Assembly (NCBI RefSeq): GCF_009709575.1 | Contig: NZ_WIXO01000001.1 | Coordinates: 5,024,001 to 5,088,000 of the forward strand | DNA from: Streptomyces taklimakanensis | GTDB taxonomy: Bacteria > Actinomycetota > Actinomycetes > Streptomycetales > Streptomycetaceae | Direction: 5' to 3' | DNA length: 64,000 bases | Shown here: piece after piece, positions 33,462 to 41,319 of the stretch | Numbering within the stretch: position 1 is the stretch's first letter | Layout: the number at the start of each line of letters is the position of its first letter | Program-made: the position numbers and the translations under genes | Notes under the pieces: model-generated | Database searches by the model: none | Seen by the model: only the letters and a program-made list of their open reading frames with translations | Told to the model about the DNA's origin: nothing

Positions 33462-34621
33462 GCGCGACCGTCCCGCCCGGCGGGGCCCTCGGCCCCGCTC
33501 CCGTTCGCGGCGCCCGCCCCGACGCCGTCGCCCGCGTCGGCGTCCGCGCCGGACCCCGACGCGGCGCCGCCGCCCTCGCCGTCCGCCCCCGGGCCGACGG
33601 CGGTCGCGCCGGCGCCGTTCCACGGCGCGGCGCCGCGGTGGCGCAGCGTCCCGGCCAGTCGGTGGTAGACCGCCAACGGCGGTATCAGCGCGCTCGTCGC
33701 CACCATGGTGGTGACCTCCTCGCGGGTCCGGGGCCCCGGAGCGATCCGGGCCCAGGCGAACTCGGCCGTGCCCAACAGCCACCCCGCCCCGGCCACGGCG
33801 GCGGCGCGGCGCCGCCCGGCCACTGCCAGGACGAGGGCCGAGACGCCGGCGGCGGTGACGGCCGCGTGGCGGCGGATGCGCCCCCTCGGCGCGGCGGCCC
33901 GCCGCCACCAGGTGGGGCCGTGCAGCCGCAGCATCAGCGCGTCGTCGGCGTTGCCCCGCTGCGTCCGCAGCGACACCCAGCGGTCGGCGGGCCGCACCGG
34001 ATGGGTGGTCAGCCGGCTGCCGCGCCGGATGCGCCAACCGTCCTCCAGCATCCGCAGCGCCAGGTCGGCGTCCTCCCGGAAGGCCCGGGGGAAGCGCTCG
34101 TCGAAGCCGTCGACGGCCTTGAGCGCCTCGGTGCGGTAGGCCATGTCGGCCGTCGCCCACTGGGCACGGGCCAGCCCGGCGGTGTTGCGCTCCCAGTCGG
34201 TGGGCCGCCGCCCGGTGGACAGCGGTACGTCCAGCACGCCCTGCACCCCGGCGACGGTGGGGTCCGCCTCGGCCAGGTCACGGGCCAGGGACTCGCGCCA
34301 GCGGGCGCCGACCCGCACGTCGTCGTCGAGGAAGGCCACCCAGGGCGCGGTGACCAGGCGCCATCCGACGTTGCGGGCGCCGGCCGGGCCGAGCCCGCCG
34401 GTCTGCACCACCGTGGCGCGCTCCCGCAGCGGCCCCAACTCCTCCAGCGGCAGCCCCTCGCGGAGCGGCTCCGGCTGGGGCCGGTCGTCGACGATCACGA
34501 TCTCGCGTGGCTCGGGCCCGATCGAGGAGCCCAGTGTCGCCAGACAGTCGGCCAGGCAGGGACGGCCGACGGTGGGTATGACCACCGAGTAGTCGGTGGC
34601 GGTCGTGTGCGGGGCACTCAT
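33458..34621 (-). CDS. Glycosyltransferase family 2 with C-terminal membrane segments
   Basis: A 387-residue GT2 protein: DYSVVIPTVGRPCLADCLATL, VDDRPQP, LDDDVRVG (DxD) and FREDADLALRM. About residues 245-320 hold two to three hydrophobic segments, so it is membrane-attached. The last 70 residues are Gly/Ala/Asp-rich and disordered. ATG 34621 overlaps the carbamoyltransferase stop. Membrane attachment suggests it acts on a lipid-linked acceptor, perhaps an early step. Confidence 0.86.
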   Translation of the reverse strand: MSAPHTTATDYSVVIPTVGRPCLADCLATLGSSIGPEPREIVIVDDRPQPEPLREGLPLEELGPLRERATVVQTGGLGPAGARNVGWRLVTAPWVAFLDDDVRVGARWRESLARDLAEADPTVAGVQGVLDVPLSTGRRPTDWERNTAGLARAQWATADMAYRTEALKAVDGFDERFPRAFREDADLALRMLEDGWRIRRGSRLTTHPVRPADRWVSLRTQRGNADDALMLRLHGPTWWRRAAAPRGRIRRHAAVTAAGVSALVLAVAGRRRAAAVAGAGWLLGTAEFAWARIAPGPRTREEVTTMVATSALIPPLAVYHRLAGTLRHRGAAPWNGAGATAVGPGADGEGGGAASGSGADADAGDGVGAGAANGSGAEGPAGRDGRA

Positions 34622-36255
34622 GCGAACGCCTTCCCGCGGCGGACCGCGAACGGGCCGATGGCCAGCAGGTCCACGGGCGAGGAACCGAAGCACTCCAACG
34701 CGTCGCGCGGGGAGTCCACCATCGGGCGCCCGGCGGTGTTGAGGCTGGTGTTGACCACCACCGGCAGCCCGGTGCGGCGCTCGAAGGCGTCCAGCATCCG
34801 CGCCACCAGCGGCTCGGAGCCGGGATCGACGGTCTGGATGCGGGCCGTGCCGTCGACGTGCACCACGGCCGGGATGCGGTCCCGCCACTCGCGGGCCACG
34901 TCGTGCACGAACAGCATGTACGGGCTGGGCACCGGCCCGTCGAAGATCTCCGCCGCGCGGCGTTCGGCGACCATGGGGGCCACCGGCCGGAACTCCTCGC
35001 GCCCCTTGACCCGGTTGAGCCGGTCCAGGTTCTCCGCCCGGCCCGGGTGGGCCAGCAGCGAGCGGTGGCCCAGCGCCCGCGGCCCGTACTCGCTGCGGCC
35101 CTGGAACCAGGCCACGATGCCGTCGGCGGCCAGCGCCTCGGCGACCTCCTCGGCGATGTCGGCCGGCCGCTCGTAGGGGACGGCCGCGTCCTTCAGGAGA
35201 GCCTCGATCTCCTCGTCCGACCAGCCCCGACCCAGGTCGGCGCCGGGCATCGGCCGCGGCGACTCGTCGTGTGCGGCGGCCAGGTGCAGGGCCGCGCCCA
35301 GCGCGGTGCCCGCGTCGCCGGCCGCCGGCTGCACCCACACCCGCTCGTAGGGGCCCTCGGCGGCGATCCGGGAGTTGGCCACGCAGTTGAGCGCCACGCC
35401 GCCGGCCATGGTCAGCTCCCGACCACCGGCCTCGGCGTGCAGCCAACGGGTGAGGTCCAGCAGGGTCTCCTCCAGGACGGCCTGGGCGCTGGCGGCCAGG
35501 TCGGCGTGGTCCTGGGTCCAGTCGGTGCCCGGCCGTCGGGCCGGAGCCAGCGCCGCCCACTCCACGCCGTGGGCGGCGAAGCCGCCCTTCCCGTCGCTGT
35601 GCACCCACTGCCGCAGCTCGGGGAGGAAGCGCGGCTTGCCGTAGGAGGCGAGCGCCATCACCTTGTACTCGTCGCTGGAGCGCAGGAAGCCCAGGTGTTC
35701 GGTCAGCTCCTCGTAGACCAGTCCGAGGGAGTGCGGCAGCCGCTGCGCGGCCAGCACCTCCAGTTGGTCGCCGTGGTAGCGGCCGGACAGGTGCGAGGCG
35801 GACTCGCCGCGCCCGTCGAGGACCAGCACGGCGGTGTCGCGGTGCGGCCCGGCGATCCCGGCGGAGGCGGCGTGCGCCATGTGGTGGGGGACGAAGCGGA
35901 CGATCGACGGGTCCAGCCCCGGCAGCGCCTCGGCCAGGAAGGAGGGGGCCCGGCGGGCGTACTCCTGGCGCAGGTGGTCCCACGGGTCGTTCAGCCCCAG
36001 GGAGTCGGCCGGGGCCGCCAGGTCGGGGTCGAAGGAGTAGGCGACGGCGTCCAGATCGGCGGGGGTGAGGCCGGCTTGTTTCAGACACCAGGCCGCTGAC
36101 AGCTCGGGCATCTCCCACGCGGAGAAGGGCACCGGTCGCTTGCCGTGCTTGCGCCTGCTGAACCGCTCCTCCTCGGCCGCCGCGACCGTGCGGCCGTCGA
36201 TCACGAGCGCCGCCGCCGGGTCGTGAAAGACGGCGTTGATGCCCAGGATGCGCAT
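34618..36255 (-). CDS. Carbamoyltransferase (NodU/CmcH/TobZ family)
   Basis: A 545-residue O-carbamoyltransferase that uses carbamoyl phosphate and ATP to carbamoylate a hydroxyl, here probably on a sugar. The N-terminal Kae1/TsaD-like domain has MRILGINAVFHDPAAALVIDG, VPHHMAHAASA and DEYKVMALASYGKP. The C-terminal NodU domain has GRSEYGPRALGHRSLLAHP and VNTSLNTAGRPMVDSP. ATG 36255 is preceded by GGAGG at 8 bases, the only classical ribosome-binding site in the operon. First gene of the eleven-gene heptose-glycan operon. Confidence 0.93.
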   Translation of the reverse strand: MRILGINAVFHDPAAALVIDGRTVAAAEEERFSRRKHGKRPVPFSAWEMPELSAAWCLKQAGLTPADLDAVAYSFDPDLAAPADSLGLNDPWDHLRQEYARRAPSFLAEALPGLDPSIVRFVPHHMAHAASAGIAGPHRDTAVLVLDGRGESASHLSGRYHGDQLEVLAAQRLPHSLGLVYEELTEHLGFLRSSDEYKVMALASYGKPRFLPELRQWVHSDGKGGFAAHGVEWAALAPARRPGTDWTQDHADLAASAQAVLEETLLDLTRWLHAEAGGRELTMAGGVALNCVANSRIAAEGPYERVWVQPAAGDAGTALGAALHLAAAHDESPRPMPGADLGRGWSDEEIEALLKDAAVPYERPADIAEEVAEALAADGIVAWFQGRSEYGPRALGHRSLLAHPGRAENLDRLNRVKGREEFRPVAPMVAERRAAEIFDGPVPSPYMLFVHDVAREWRDRIPAVVHVDGTARIQTVDPGSEPLVARMLDAFERRTGLPVVVNTSLNTAGRPMVDSPRDALECFGSSPVDLLAIGPFAVRRGKAFA

Positions 36256-36481
36256 GAAGGGTGCCTCCGTCGTGTTGTCCCGATGGCAGGGGAGATGCCG
36301 TGGCCTCCGTAGTTGCCCACCGCAGTGGAACCAAACTCACTTGGTCGACTCTTTAAGGGGGAAGTGACTCCCGAGAGTGACGGAGCGGGCCCCGGCACGC
36401 GGCCGTTTTCGGCCATGTGCCGGGGCCCGACGGGGGTACCCGGAATCCACGGGATCCACCGGATCCACGCGGCGGGGGCGC
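36256..36481 (-). promoter_or_regulatory. Upstream region of the heptose-glycan operon, with dyad
   Basis: 226 bases between the carbamoyltransferase start and the end of the upstream epimerase gene. It holds a dyad ACCAA-N6-TTGGT (36330-36345) next to an AT-rich CTTTAA stretch, a candidate operator/promoter. No gene is visible. Confidence 0.45.
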
Positions 36482-37450
36482 TCAGGCGGCGACGCGACGA
36501 GCGAACCACTCGATGGTCCGCTCCAGCCCCTCCTGCCAGCCCACGCGCGGCTCCCAGCCCAGCTTCTCCCTGGCCAGGGTGGTGTCCGGGCAGCGGCGGG
36601 CGGGGTCGTCGCCGGGGCGCTCGACGAAGGTGATCGGCGACGCGGAGCCGGTGAGCTTGACGATCCGGCGGGCGATGTCGAGAACCGTGGTCTCCTCCTC
36701 GCCCCCGATGTTGACCGGGCCCGTGAGACCGCTCTCGGCGAGCGCCACGATGCCCGCCACGGTGTCGTCGACGTAGCACAGCGAGCGGGTCTGGCCGCCG
36801 TCCCCGGCCACCGTCAGCGGTTCGCCCGCCAGGGCCTGCCGCACGAAGGTGGGCACCGCCCGTCCGTCCCCCGCGCGCATCCGGGGTCCGTAGGAGTTGA
36901 AGATCCGCACGATCGCGGTGTCGGTGTCGTGCACCTGCCGGTGCGCCGTGACCAGCGCCTCCGCGTACCGCTTGGCCTCGTCGTAGACGCTGCGCGGGCC
37001 AACGGGGTTGACGTGCCCCCAGTAGTCCTCGCGCTGCGGATGGACCTGTGGGTCGCCGTACACCTCGGAGGTGGAGGCCAGCACCATCCGGGCACCGTCG
37101 CGGGCCGCCAGCTCCAGGGCGTTGCGCGTGCCGCTGCTGCCGGTCTCCAGGGTCTCCAGCGGCATCCGCAGGTAGTCGGCCGGGGAGGCGGGACAGGCCA
37201 GGTGGAACACCAGGTCGAACGGGCCGCCGGACAGGTCGGCCAGGGCGTTCGGAGCGCACACGTCCCGTCGCACGAAGGCGAAGTCCGGCCGGCCGAGCAG
37301 ATGCGCGACATTGCTCTCGGTGCCCGAGAGCAGGTTGTCCACGGCCACCACCTCGCAGCCGTCCGTCAGCAGCCGTTCGCACAGGTGCGAGCCCACGAAC
37401 CCGGCGCCGCCGGTCACCACGGCCCGCCGCCGGTCACGTTCACCCGTCAT
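36482..37450 (-). CDS. NAD-dependent sugar epimerase/dehydratase, UDP-glucuronate decarboxylase-like
   Basis: A 322-residue extended SDR. It has VVTGGAGFVGSHLCE (NAD site), FHLACPASPADY (strongly typical of UDP-xylose synthases), STSEVYG, YDEAKRYAE (catalytic Tyr-Lys), and RSLCYVDDTV. It likely converts UDP-glucuronate to UDP-xylose or makes a related 4-keto sugar. ATG 37450 has AAGAGG at 6-7 bases. It lies upstream of and in the same direction as the heptose-glycan operon, separated by 226 bases, and could supply its pentose donor. Confidence 0.82.
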   Translation of the reverse strand: MTGERDRRRAVVTGGAGFVGSHLCERLLTDGCEVVAVDNLLSGTESNVAHLLGRPDFAFVRRDVCAPNALADLSGGPFDLVFHLACPASPADYLRMPLETLETGSSGTRNALELAARDGARMVLASTSEVYGDPQVHPQREDYWGHVNPVGPRSVYDEAKRYAEALVTAHRQVHDTDTAIVRIFNSYGPRMRAGDGRAVPTFVRQALAGEPLTVAGDGGQTRSLCYVDDTVAGIVALAESGLTGPVNIGGEEETTVLDIARRIVKLTGSASPITFVERPGDDPARRCPDTTLAREKLGWEPRVGWQEGLERTIEWFARRVAA

Positions 37451-37518
37451 CAGCAACCTCTTCCCTTTGGTTCCCTCTTGTTGGTGTAAGGGAGCGGTCC
37501 GCTGCGTACCCGAAGGTC

Positions 37519-37755
37519 ATGAGCGAATCGCACCCGGATCCGGATCCCCGTCGAACTCCCGGCCTCGAAGGCGGCGACGGCGGCAGTTCAGTACCGCCGG
37601 GCGAGACACCGCCCGGCGAGAGCAGCACCCCCGCGGGGGCTCCCGACCAGAACGCCAACACGCCGAGCGGCTGGGGGCCGGCCCCGATGATCGCGCTGCT
37701 GGTCCTGGTCGTTCTCATCGCTGCGTTCTTCCTCGCCTACGCAGTGGCACTGTGA
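37519..37755 (+). CDS. DUF6480 family single-span membrane protein
   Basis: A 78-residue protein with hydrophilic Pro/Gly-rich N-terminus (HPDPDPRRTPGLEGG, VPPGETPPGESS) typical of DUF6480. One C-terminal membrane helix spans about residues 57-76. It is 14 bases upstream of the pyruvyltransferase-like gene. Function unknown. Confidence 0.8.
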   Translation: MSESHPDPDPRRTPGLEGGDGGSSVPPGETPPGESSTPAGAPDQNANTPSGWGPAPMIALLVLVVLIAAFFLAYAVAL

Positions 37756-37769
37756 GGCCGAGTCCCCGC

Positions 37770-38807
37770 ATGACAGAACGGAAAACACCCACGGCCCCCA
37801 CGGCCCCCACGACACCGACGACACCGCGGACGGACGCCCCCGCTCCGGCCGCCGGCTCCCCGGGCGGTCCCACCGCGCCCCGGGCCCTGCTCACCGGCTG
37901 GTTCAGCTTCCTGCACGGTGAGGCGACCGCCGGTGACGTACTGGCGCTGCACCGTCTCCAGGAGATACTGGAGGACTCCGGCATCCCCCACGAGACCGCC
38001 TGGAGCCCCGGGTTCCGGCCGGGGGAGCTCAGTCTGGAGGACGCCGACCCGGCGCGGTACACCCATGTGGTCTTCGTCTGCGGTCCCCTGCACGGCCCCC
38101 AGGTGGCGGCCCTGCACGAGCGCTACGCCCACTGCGTGCGCGTCGCGGTCGGCGTGTCCGTCATCGATCCCGACGAGCCGGCCGTGCGGGGCTTCCACCG
38201 CGTGCTGCCGCGCGACGCGGACGGCGCGCGCCCGACCGCCGACCTGGCCGCCGCCGCCCCGCCGCTGTCCGCCACCCCGGTGGCCGGGGTGGTGCTCACC
38301 CACGGGCAGGGCGAGTACGGCGGCCGTCGCCGTCACGGGGAGGTCGCCGAACGGGTGACCGGCTGGTTGGCCGGCCTGGACTGCGCCCGGGTGGAGCTCG
38401 ACACCCGGCTGGCCCGTGACGACTGGCGGCTGTGCGCCACCCCGGACCAGCTCCAGTCCGTCCTGGCCCGGCTCGACGTGGTGGTCACCGATCGGCTGCA
38501 CGGCCTGGTGCTGGCCCTGCGCGCCGGGGTTCCGGCCCTGGCCGTCGACCCGGTGGCCGGCGGTGCGAAGGTGACCGCTCAGGCCCGCGTCCACCGGTGG
38601 CCCGCCCTGGTGCCCGCCGAACGGCTGACGGAGCGGGAACTGGGCCGCTGGTGGCGGTGGTGCCTGGTCTCCGGCCGGGCGGCGGCGCGGCGCAGGAGGC
38701 ACGCTTTCCGGCACGCCCCCGGATGGGAGCAGAGCGGGGCGTTGGTGGAGATCCTGCGGACGATGCCCACCGGCGCGCGAACGGGGCCGGCTCCGACGGA
38801 GGCGTGA
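37770..38807 (+). CDS. Polysaccharide pyruvyltransferase-family protein
   Basis: A 345-residue protein whose core (about 38-330) matches the polysaccharide pyruvyltransferase family. It has LTGWFSFLHGEATAGDVLALHRL at the N-terminal strand and VVTDRLHGLVLALRAGVPALAVDP, the conserved H/R donor-binding block. Such enzymes add ketal-linked pyruvate to envelope sugars. The first 37 residues are Thr/Pro repeats. ATG 37770 follows the DUF6480 stop closely. Lying next to the heptose-glycan locus, it may decorate that glycan. Confidence 0.8.
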   Translation: MTERKTPTAPTAPTTPTTPRTDAPAPAAGSPGGPTAPRALLTGWFSFLHGEATAGDVLALHRLQEILEDSGIPHETAWSPGFRPGELSLEDADPARYTHVVFVCGPLHGPQVAALHERYAHCVRVAVGVSVIDPDEPAVRGFHRVLPRDADGARPTADLAAAAPPLSATPVAGVVLTHGQGEYGGRRRHGEVAERVTGWLAGLDCARVELDTRLARDDWRLCATPDQLQSVLARLDVVVTDRLHGLVLALRAGVPALAVDPVAGGAKVTAQARVHRWPALVPAERLTERELGRWWRWCLVSGRAAARRRRHAFRHAPGWEQSGALVEILRTMPTGARTGPAPTEA

Positions 38808-38829
38808 CCCGAGGGAGGCGTGACCCGAG
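38798..38829. repeat. 16-base tandem duplication across the stop codon
   Basis: GGAGGCGTGACCCGAG occurs twice in tandem (38798-38813 and 38814-38829). The first copy contains the TGA of the pyruvyltransferase-like gene. Confidence 0.85.
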
Positions 38830-38958
38830 AGAGACGCCCCGAACCCGAAGGGGCGCGCGTCGGTGGGCGATGCGGCGCGGGAGCGACGGGCGCGGGCGGG
38901 GCGGCTTTGGGAACGGTCGGACGCACGGGCCGGGAACCGCCCCCCTCCCGCGCCCGTC

Positions 38959-40113
38959 TCAGGGCCGCCTGCCCACGCCCGTGGCGATCTCGTGGGCCCG
39001 CCCGCCGTCGGTGGTGGCCGCCAGCGGCGGGGTCGGCCCGCCCGCCACCTCGCGCAGTCCGCGCAGCAGCTCCCGCAGGGCCTCGGCCGACGAGTGGCGC
39101 GGGGTCCAGCCCAGCTCCCGCTCCGCCCGACCCCGGTCCATCAGCGGCAGCCGCAGGAACGCGTCCAACAGCTCCGGCGGCGCGGGCACCAGGCGCAGCC
39201 GCCACGCGGCGCCCGCCGCCGCCCGCACCGGCCCCGGCGGGAGTCGCACCACCCGGGCGCCCAGCACGTCGGCCAGCACGGAGGCGTCCACCACCGGGTC
39301 CGCGGTGAGGTTGAAGGCGCCGCGCACCGGACGGAGCACCGCCAGCCGGTAGGCCTCGGCCGCGTCCTCGGTGTGCAGCGCCTGGAAGCGCAGTCCCGGC
39401 AGGTCCGGCACGACGGGCACCACGCCCGGCCGCACCAGCCGCTGCGGCACGAAGGGGCCGCCGAACAGCCGCCGCTGCTCACCGGCCGACTCCCGCCGGA
39501 AGAGGAAGCCCGGACGCATCCGCACCACCCGCACTCCGGGGTGGTCGTGCTCGAAGCCGTCCAGCAGCCGTTCCACGTACGCCTTCTCCCGGCAGTACGC
39601 GGCGTCCGGCCGGCCGCCGTGGGTCGGCCACGACTCGTCCACGAAGCGGTCGTGCGGGCCGGGGGCGTAGGCGCCCACCGACGAGGCGTACACCAGCGCC
39701 GGCACCTCGGCCGCCGCCACCGCCCGCAGCACCCGGAGGGTGCCCAGCACATTGGTGCGCCACGTGGCCAGCGGATCCCGCATGGGCTGCATCAGCCAGG
39801 CCAGGTGGACCACGGCGTCGGCGCCCCGGAACAGCTCGGTCAGCCGCTCCTCGACGGCCCGCTCGGCCGGGTCCTCGGTGTCGCTCCGGGCCGCCGCGCC
39901 CGCGTCCCCGCCCCCGATGTCGGCGCTCGCCCACTCGGTCTTCGGCGGTGTCCACGACGGGACGCGTCGGACGACGCCCACCACCGAGGCGATGTGCGGG
40001 TCGTCGCCCAACCTCCGCACCACCGCGGTGCCGACGTTGCCGGTGGCTCCCAGCACCACCACCCGCAGGCCGGCGCGCGCGGCGCCGCCCGCGCCGTCCG
40101 TCGCGGCGCTCAC
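38959..40113 (-). CDS. NAD(P)-dependent SDR epimerase family protein
   Basis: A 384-residue extended/atypical SDR with VVVLGATGNVGTAVVRRL, VHLAWLMQP, YASSVGAYAPGP and YCREKAYVE (Tyr-x3-Lys). It may act on a sugar or on a sterol/quinone-like substrate; no specific subfamily is clear. The GTG at 40113 has a poor ribosome-binding site and overlaps the stop of a small upstream frame with a perfect one. An exact sigma-B-type promoter lies about 190 bases upstream. Confidence 0.78.
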   Translation of the reverse strand: MSAATDGAGGAARAGLRVVVLGATGNVGTAVVRRLGDDPHIASVVGVVRRVPSWTPPKTEWASADIGGGDAGAAARSDTEDPAERAVEERLTELFRGADAVVHLAWLMQPMRDPLATWRTNVLGTLRVLRAVAAAEVPALVYASSVGAYAPGPHDRFVDESWPTHGGRPDAAYCREKAYVERLLDGFEHDHPGVRVVRMRPGFLFRRESAGEQRRLFGGPFVPQRLVRPGVVPVVPDLPGLRFQALHTEDAAEAYRLAVLRPVRGAFNLTADPVVDASVLADVLGARVVRLPPGPVRAAAGAAWRLRLVPAPPELLDAFLRLPLMDRGRAERELGWTPRHSSAEALRELLRGLREVAGGPTPPLAATTDGGRAHEIATGVGRRP

Positions 40114-40211
40114 CACCGGGCCCCCCGCCCGGTCGGTGCCGTCGCCCGGCGTCCTGCCGGCGGGCCCCCGTCCGCCGGTCGCGGGACCTCGTACCGCTCC
40201 TCGACCTTCAC
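40110..40211 (-). CDS. Small 33-residue upstream ORF coupled to the SDR gene
   Basis: GTG 40211 follows GAGGAGG with 5-base spacing, the best ribosome-binding site in the neighbourhood. The 33-residue Arg/Pro-rich product (VKVEERYEVPRPADGG...) has no recognisable domain. Its TGA overlaps the GTG of the SDR gene (GTGA), so it probably serves to load ribosomes for that gene. Confidence 0.5.
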   Translation of the reverse strand: MKVEERYEVPRPADGGPPAGRRATAPTGRGARW

Positions 40212-40304
40212 GCGTTCCTCCTCGCTCGGGGCGGCGTCGGGCGCCGTACCGCTCGGTCCGCCCGTCCCCGGGGCGGGACGGGCACGGAGATGGTGGGACG
40301 CGGA

Positions 40305-40329
40305 GTACCCGCCCGGTCGGCGGGAAAAC
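40305..40329 (-). promoter_or_regulatory. Sigma-B-type promoter for the small ORF and SDR gene
   Basis: On the minus strand GTTT (40326-40329), 15 bases, GGGTAC (40305-40310). This exactly matches the Streptomyces sigma-B-type consensus GNNT-N14-16-GGGTAC/T. Transcription would start near 40297. Confidence 0.7.
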
Positions 40330-40423
40330 GGACATTCACACGGTCCGGACGAGGGCGCGCGACGGTGCCGCGGGCACGACACCACCGGGCCACGAGAATC
40401 GTCCAAACCCCCACACAGGTGGT

Positions 40424-40448
40424 GTTTCCGCACCCGCTCGGGGGGTAC
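40424..40448 (+). promoter_or_regulatory. Sigma-B-type promoter for the small membrane protein operon
   Basis: GTTT (40424-40427), 15 bases, GGGTAC (40443-40448), divergent from the promoter at 40305-40329. The start of transcription near 40457 favours the start codon at 40481 with AAGGAGG in the short leader. Confidence 0.7.
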
Positions 40449-40480
40449 TGCGCGAGATGCGGAAGGAGGGATGGTGCGGC

Positions 40481-40873
40481 ATGCTGGTCGGTTTCCTGGC
40501 GCTGTCTCTGGGGTTACTGGGCTATCTGGCGGCGGCTCTGGTGACCGCCCGGGTGGCGTACGGCATGGAGCGCGCCCGGATCATCGAGGTGGAACGCGAC
40601 TGGCACGCCGACGAGGACCCGGTCCAACGCTTCCGTGAGCAGGGCCAGTCGAGCGCCGCGCTGACGGGCTTCCTGTACGGCCTGGCCTGGCCGCTCGTGG
40701 TGCCGACGTACTTCTTCTACCGCTGCGCCGCCCTGGTGATCACGAGGAGGCCGCCGCCCACCCCGTACGAGCGCGCCCGGCGCGCCGAGCGGCTCGACAC
40801 GCGCATCCGTGAGCTGGAGGAGTCGCTGGGGCTGCGGGGTCGCGCGCTGGACGAGAACGGACCACTGTCATGA
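40481..40873 (+). CDS. Small membrane protein with TTA codon 12
   Basis: A 130-residue protein with an N-terminal membrane helix (about 2-22) and a second hydrophobic stretch (about 62-85), and a charged C-terminal coiled-coil-like end. Family unknown to me. ATG 40481 is preceded by GGAGG; ATG 40457 is an alternative nearly at the transcription start. Codon 12 (40514-40516) is TTA, so translation should need bldA. The end overlaps the DUF2180 gene by 4 bases. Confidence 0.75.
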   Translation: MLVGFLALSLGLLGYLAAALVTARVAYGMERARIIEVERDWHADEDPVQRFREQGQSSAALTGFLYGLAWPLVVPTYFFYRCAALVITRRPPPTPYERARRAERLDTRIRELEESLGLRGRALDENGPLS

Positions 40874-41070
40874 ACTGCTACGAGTGCCACACCCAGGACC
40901 GCGCCACCCCGGCCGTCGCGGTGTGCTCGCGCTGCCACGTCGGGCTGTGCCCCACCCACCTTCGGATCGAGGCGCGGACGGTCACCGAGCCCCGGGGCAT
41001 GGGACGGGTCACCCAGGACCCCGAGGCCCGTCGGGCGCTGTGCGAGGTGTGCGCGCGGGCGGAGGGGTGA
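40870..41070 (+). CDS. DUF2180 small zinc-binding protein
   Basis: A 66-residue protein with paired Cys/His ligands: NCYECHTQ near the N-terminus, VCSRCHVGLCPTH in the middle and CEVC near the end. This is the DUF2180 pattern, probably binding one or two zinc ions. ATG overlaps the upstream stop (ATGA). Function unknown; co-transcribed with the membrane protein under a sigma-B-type promoter. Confidence 0.82.
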   Translation: MNCYECHTQDRATPAVAVCSRCHVGLCPTHLRIEARTVTEPRGMGRVTQDPEARRALCEVCARAEG

Positions 41071-41319
41071 CGGGCCGCCGGGACGACGGCCCGACACCCC
41101 GCCCGGCCGACGCGCCGTCGCCCGGCGTCCCGGCCGGCGGCCGGCGGCCCCACGAGCCCCCCAGAGCCCTGATCCCGACCCCGGTCCCGACCCCGGCCGG
41201 GATCACGAACACCCCGACGGGCTAGGCGGGACCGCGCCGCGGACGGACAACCGGCCACGCGGCATACGTACCGTTATGTACGCTCTGTTCCCTCACGCGT
41301 GGCCAACCCAGGAGTGTCC

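Noticed and set aside
41067..41225. 52-codon GTG frame overlapping the DUF2180 stop
   Set aside because: Overlap pattern is suggestive, but GGAGG is only one or two bases from the GTG and the product is Pro/Arg-rich with no conserved look.
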